Assembly (NCBI GenBank): GCA_003455715.1
Contig: DMQJ01000086.1
Span: 1-7,591 of the forward strand
From: Acidimicrobiaceae bacterium
Lineage (GTDB): Bacteria; Actinomycetota; Acidimicrobiia; Acidimicrobiales; Ilumatobacteraceae
DNA length: 7,591 bases
Direction: 5' to 3'
Of this stretch, positions 7,252 to 7,591 are shown in pieces (position 1 is the first letter of the stretch; every line of letters begins with the position of its first letter). A program made the translations under genes and the position numbers. Below the pieces are notes generated by a model that had not been told where the DNA came from, did not search any database, and saw only the letters and a list, made by a program, of their open reading frames with translations.

Positions 7252-7267
7252 ATACCCCCTGGGGTAT
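7252..7267. promoter_or_regulatory. CsoR/CstR-type operator of the transporter-repressor operon
   Basis: ATACCCC-CT-GGGGTAT is a perfect 7-bp inverted repeat with a 2-base spacer. The A/T-rich ends with inner C and G runs are the known form of CsoR-family operators. It overlaps the predicted -10 box of the transporter, so binding should exclude RNA polymerase. A CsoR-family gene lies in the same operon, making self-repression the simplest reading. Confidence 0.75.
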
Positions 7268-7291
7268 ATGCAACTATGCCCCGTCGACCAA
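7263..7291 (-). promoter_or_regulatory. Predicted promoter of the MMPL transporter operon
   Basis: On the minus strand TTGGTC (7291-7286), a 17-base spacer and TATACC (7268-7263) resemble a sigma-70-type promoter with a partial -35 (TTG) and a TATA -10. Transcription would begin near 7256, about 20 bases before the ATG at 7235. The -35 lies inside the 3' end of the preceding acyl-CoA ligase gene, and the -10 forms part of the operator palindrome. Confidence 0.5.
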
Positions 7292-7591
7292 CAACCGCTT
7301 CTGCACCTTGCCCATTGCATTCCGAGGCAGCGAGTCGACCAGCCGCACCTCGCGGGGTCGTTTGTGAACCGACAACGTTCCGGCGACGAAGTCGGACAGA
7401 TCGGAAGGAGCGACCCCCTCGCACACCACGTAGGCGACGATGCGTTGGCCAAGGTCGGCGTCGGGAAGGCCGACCACGGCGGCTTCATGCACCGCCGGAT
7501 GTGCCAGCAGGGCCGACTCCACTTCGCCCGCCCCCACCTTGAACCCCCCGCACTTGATGATGTCCATCGCGAGCCGGCCGACGATGCGATG
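7274..7591 (-). CDS. Malonyl-CoA synthetase-like (MatB-like) acyl-CoA ligase, C-terminal fragment
   Basis: The gene is open at the right edge. The visible 105 residues run to a TAG at 7276-7274 and form the whole small C-terminal domain of an AMP-forming acyl-CoA synthetase. HRIVGRLAMDIIKCGGFKVG is the hinge and A8 motif, GEVESALLAHPAV and EAAVVGLPDADLGQRIVAYVV follow, and LPRNAMGKVQKRLL carries the A10 lysine that orients the acyl-adenylate. The phrase LSVHKRPREVRLVDSLPRN is, from memory, characteristic of actinobacterial MatB, which makes malonyl- or methylmalonyl-CoA from the free diacid. Without the acid-binding pocket upstream the substrate is unproven. The common Ser of 'IKSGG' is Cys here. 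It lies upstream of the transporter on the same strand, but the transporter appears to have its own promoter inside this gene's 3' end. Confidence 0.85.
   Translation of the reverse strand, partial: HRIVGRLAMDIIKCGGFKVGAGEVESALLAHPAVHEAAVVGLPDADLGQRIVAYVVCEGVAPSDLSDFVAGTLSVHKRPREVRLVDSLPRNAMGKVQKRLLVDGA

Noticed and set aside
6099..7367. A long plus-strand open frame (about 420 codons) opposite the MMPL gene
   Set aside because: It is antisense to a transporter with clear membrane helices and family motifs. Its product is Arg/His/Gln-rich low-complexity sequence, as expected from the opposite strand of GC-rich coding DNA.
7277..7591. The right-edge ligase fragment and the left-edge ligase fragment as two parts of one gene
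   Set aside because: Both are minus strand, but the right fragment ends in its own stop and the left fragment starts with its own N-terminus 7 kb away. The left one looks FadD/acyl-AMP-ligase-like and the right one MatB-like.
1..7591. CRISPR arrays, insertion sequences, tRNA or rRNA genes, prophage or attachment sites
   Set aside because: I saw no spaced direct repeats, transposase-like product, cloverleaf-forming sequence or rRNA-like stretch. Almost all bases are used by protein-coding genes of uniform composition.

Overview
The window is dense, GC-rich bacterial DNA. Every gene is intact except the two cut by the window ends. Base composition, a 943-residue leucyl-tRNA synthetase with a KMGKS signature, MmpL3-like transporter motifs and leaderless-looking starts all point to an actinomycetote. 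A lineage such as the Acidimicrobiia is a guess that I cannot test from this sequence alone.

Layout, left to right: (1) bases 1-416, minus strand, the N-terminal part of an AMP-forming acyl-CoA or acyl-AMP ligase that runs off the left edge. (2) A 90-base divergent intergenic gap (417-506) in which both flanking genes have a TANNNT -10-like hexamer only 7-9 bases from the start codon and no Shine-Dalgarno sequence. (3) A plus-strand run: leuS (507-3338), a small two-helix membrane protein (3370-3777) and an unrecognised 310-residue protein (3774-4706). The last two share an ATGA overlap. (4) A minus-strand run that meets the plus-strand run tail to tail with a 14-base overlap. In transcription order it holds the C-terminal end of a malonyl-CoA-synthetase-like (MatB-like) acyl-CoA ligase (7591-7274), an MMPL/RND-family transporter (7235-5019) and a CsoR/RcnR-family (DUF156) repressor (5004-4693).

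The most interesting unit is the transporter-repressor pair. The repressor gene starts 14 bases after the transporter stop, behind a strong Shine-Dalgarno. The transporter promoter region holds a perfect 7-bp inverted repeat, ATACCCC-CT-GGGGTAT, typical of CsoR-family operators. A second, related site lies 24 bp away (centre to centre) and covers the transporter start codon. A third, degenerate copy lies at the 5' end of the repressor gene. The repressor keeps the two conserved cysteines of the family but has glycine where copper-sensing CsoR has its histidine, so it looks more like the persulfide sensor CstR than a copper sensor. The transporter carries two histidine-rich cytosolic segments. 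The picture is a self-repressed efflux module with an unknown inducer (reactive sulfur, metal or another thiol-reactive agent) and unknown cargo. The other genes are housekeeping or ordinary lipid metabolism.
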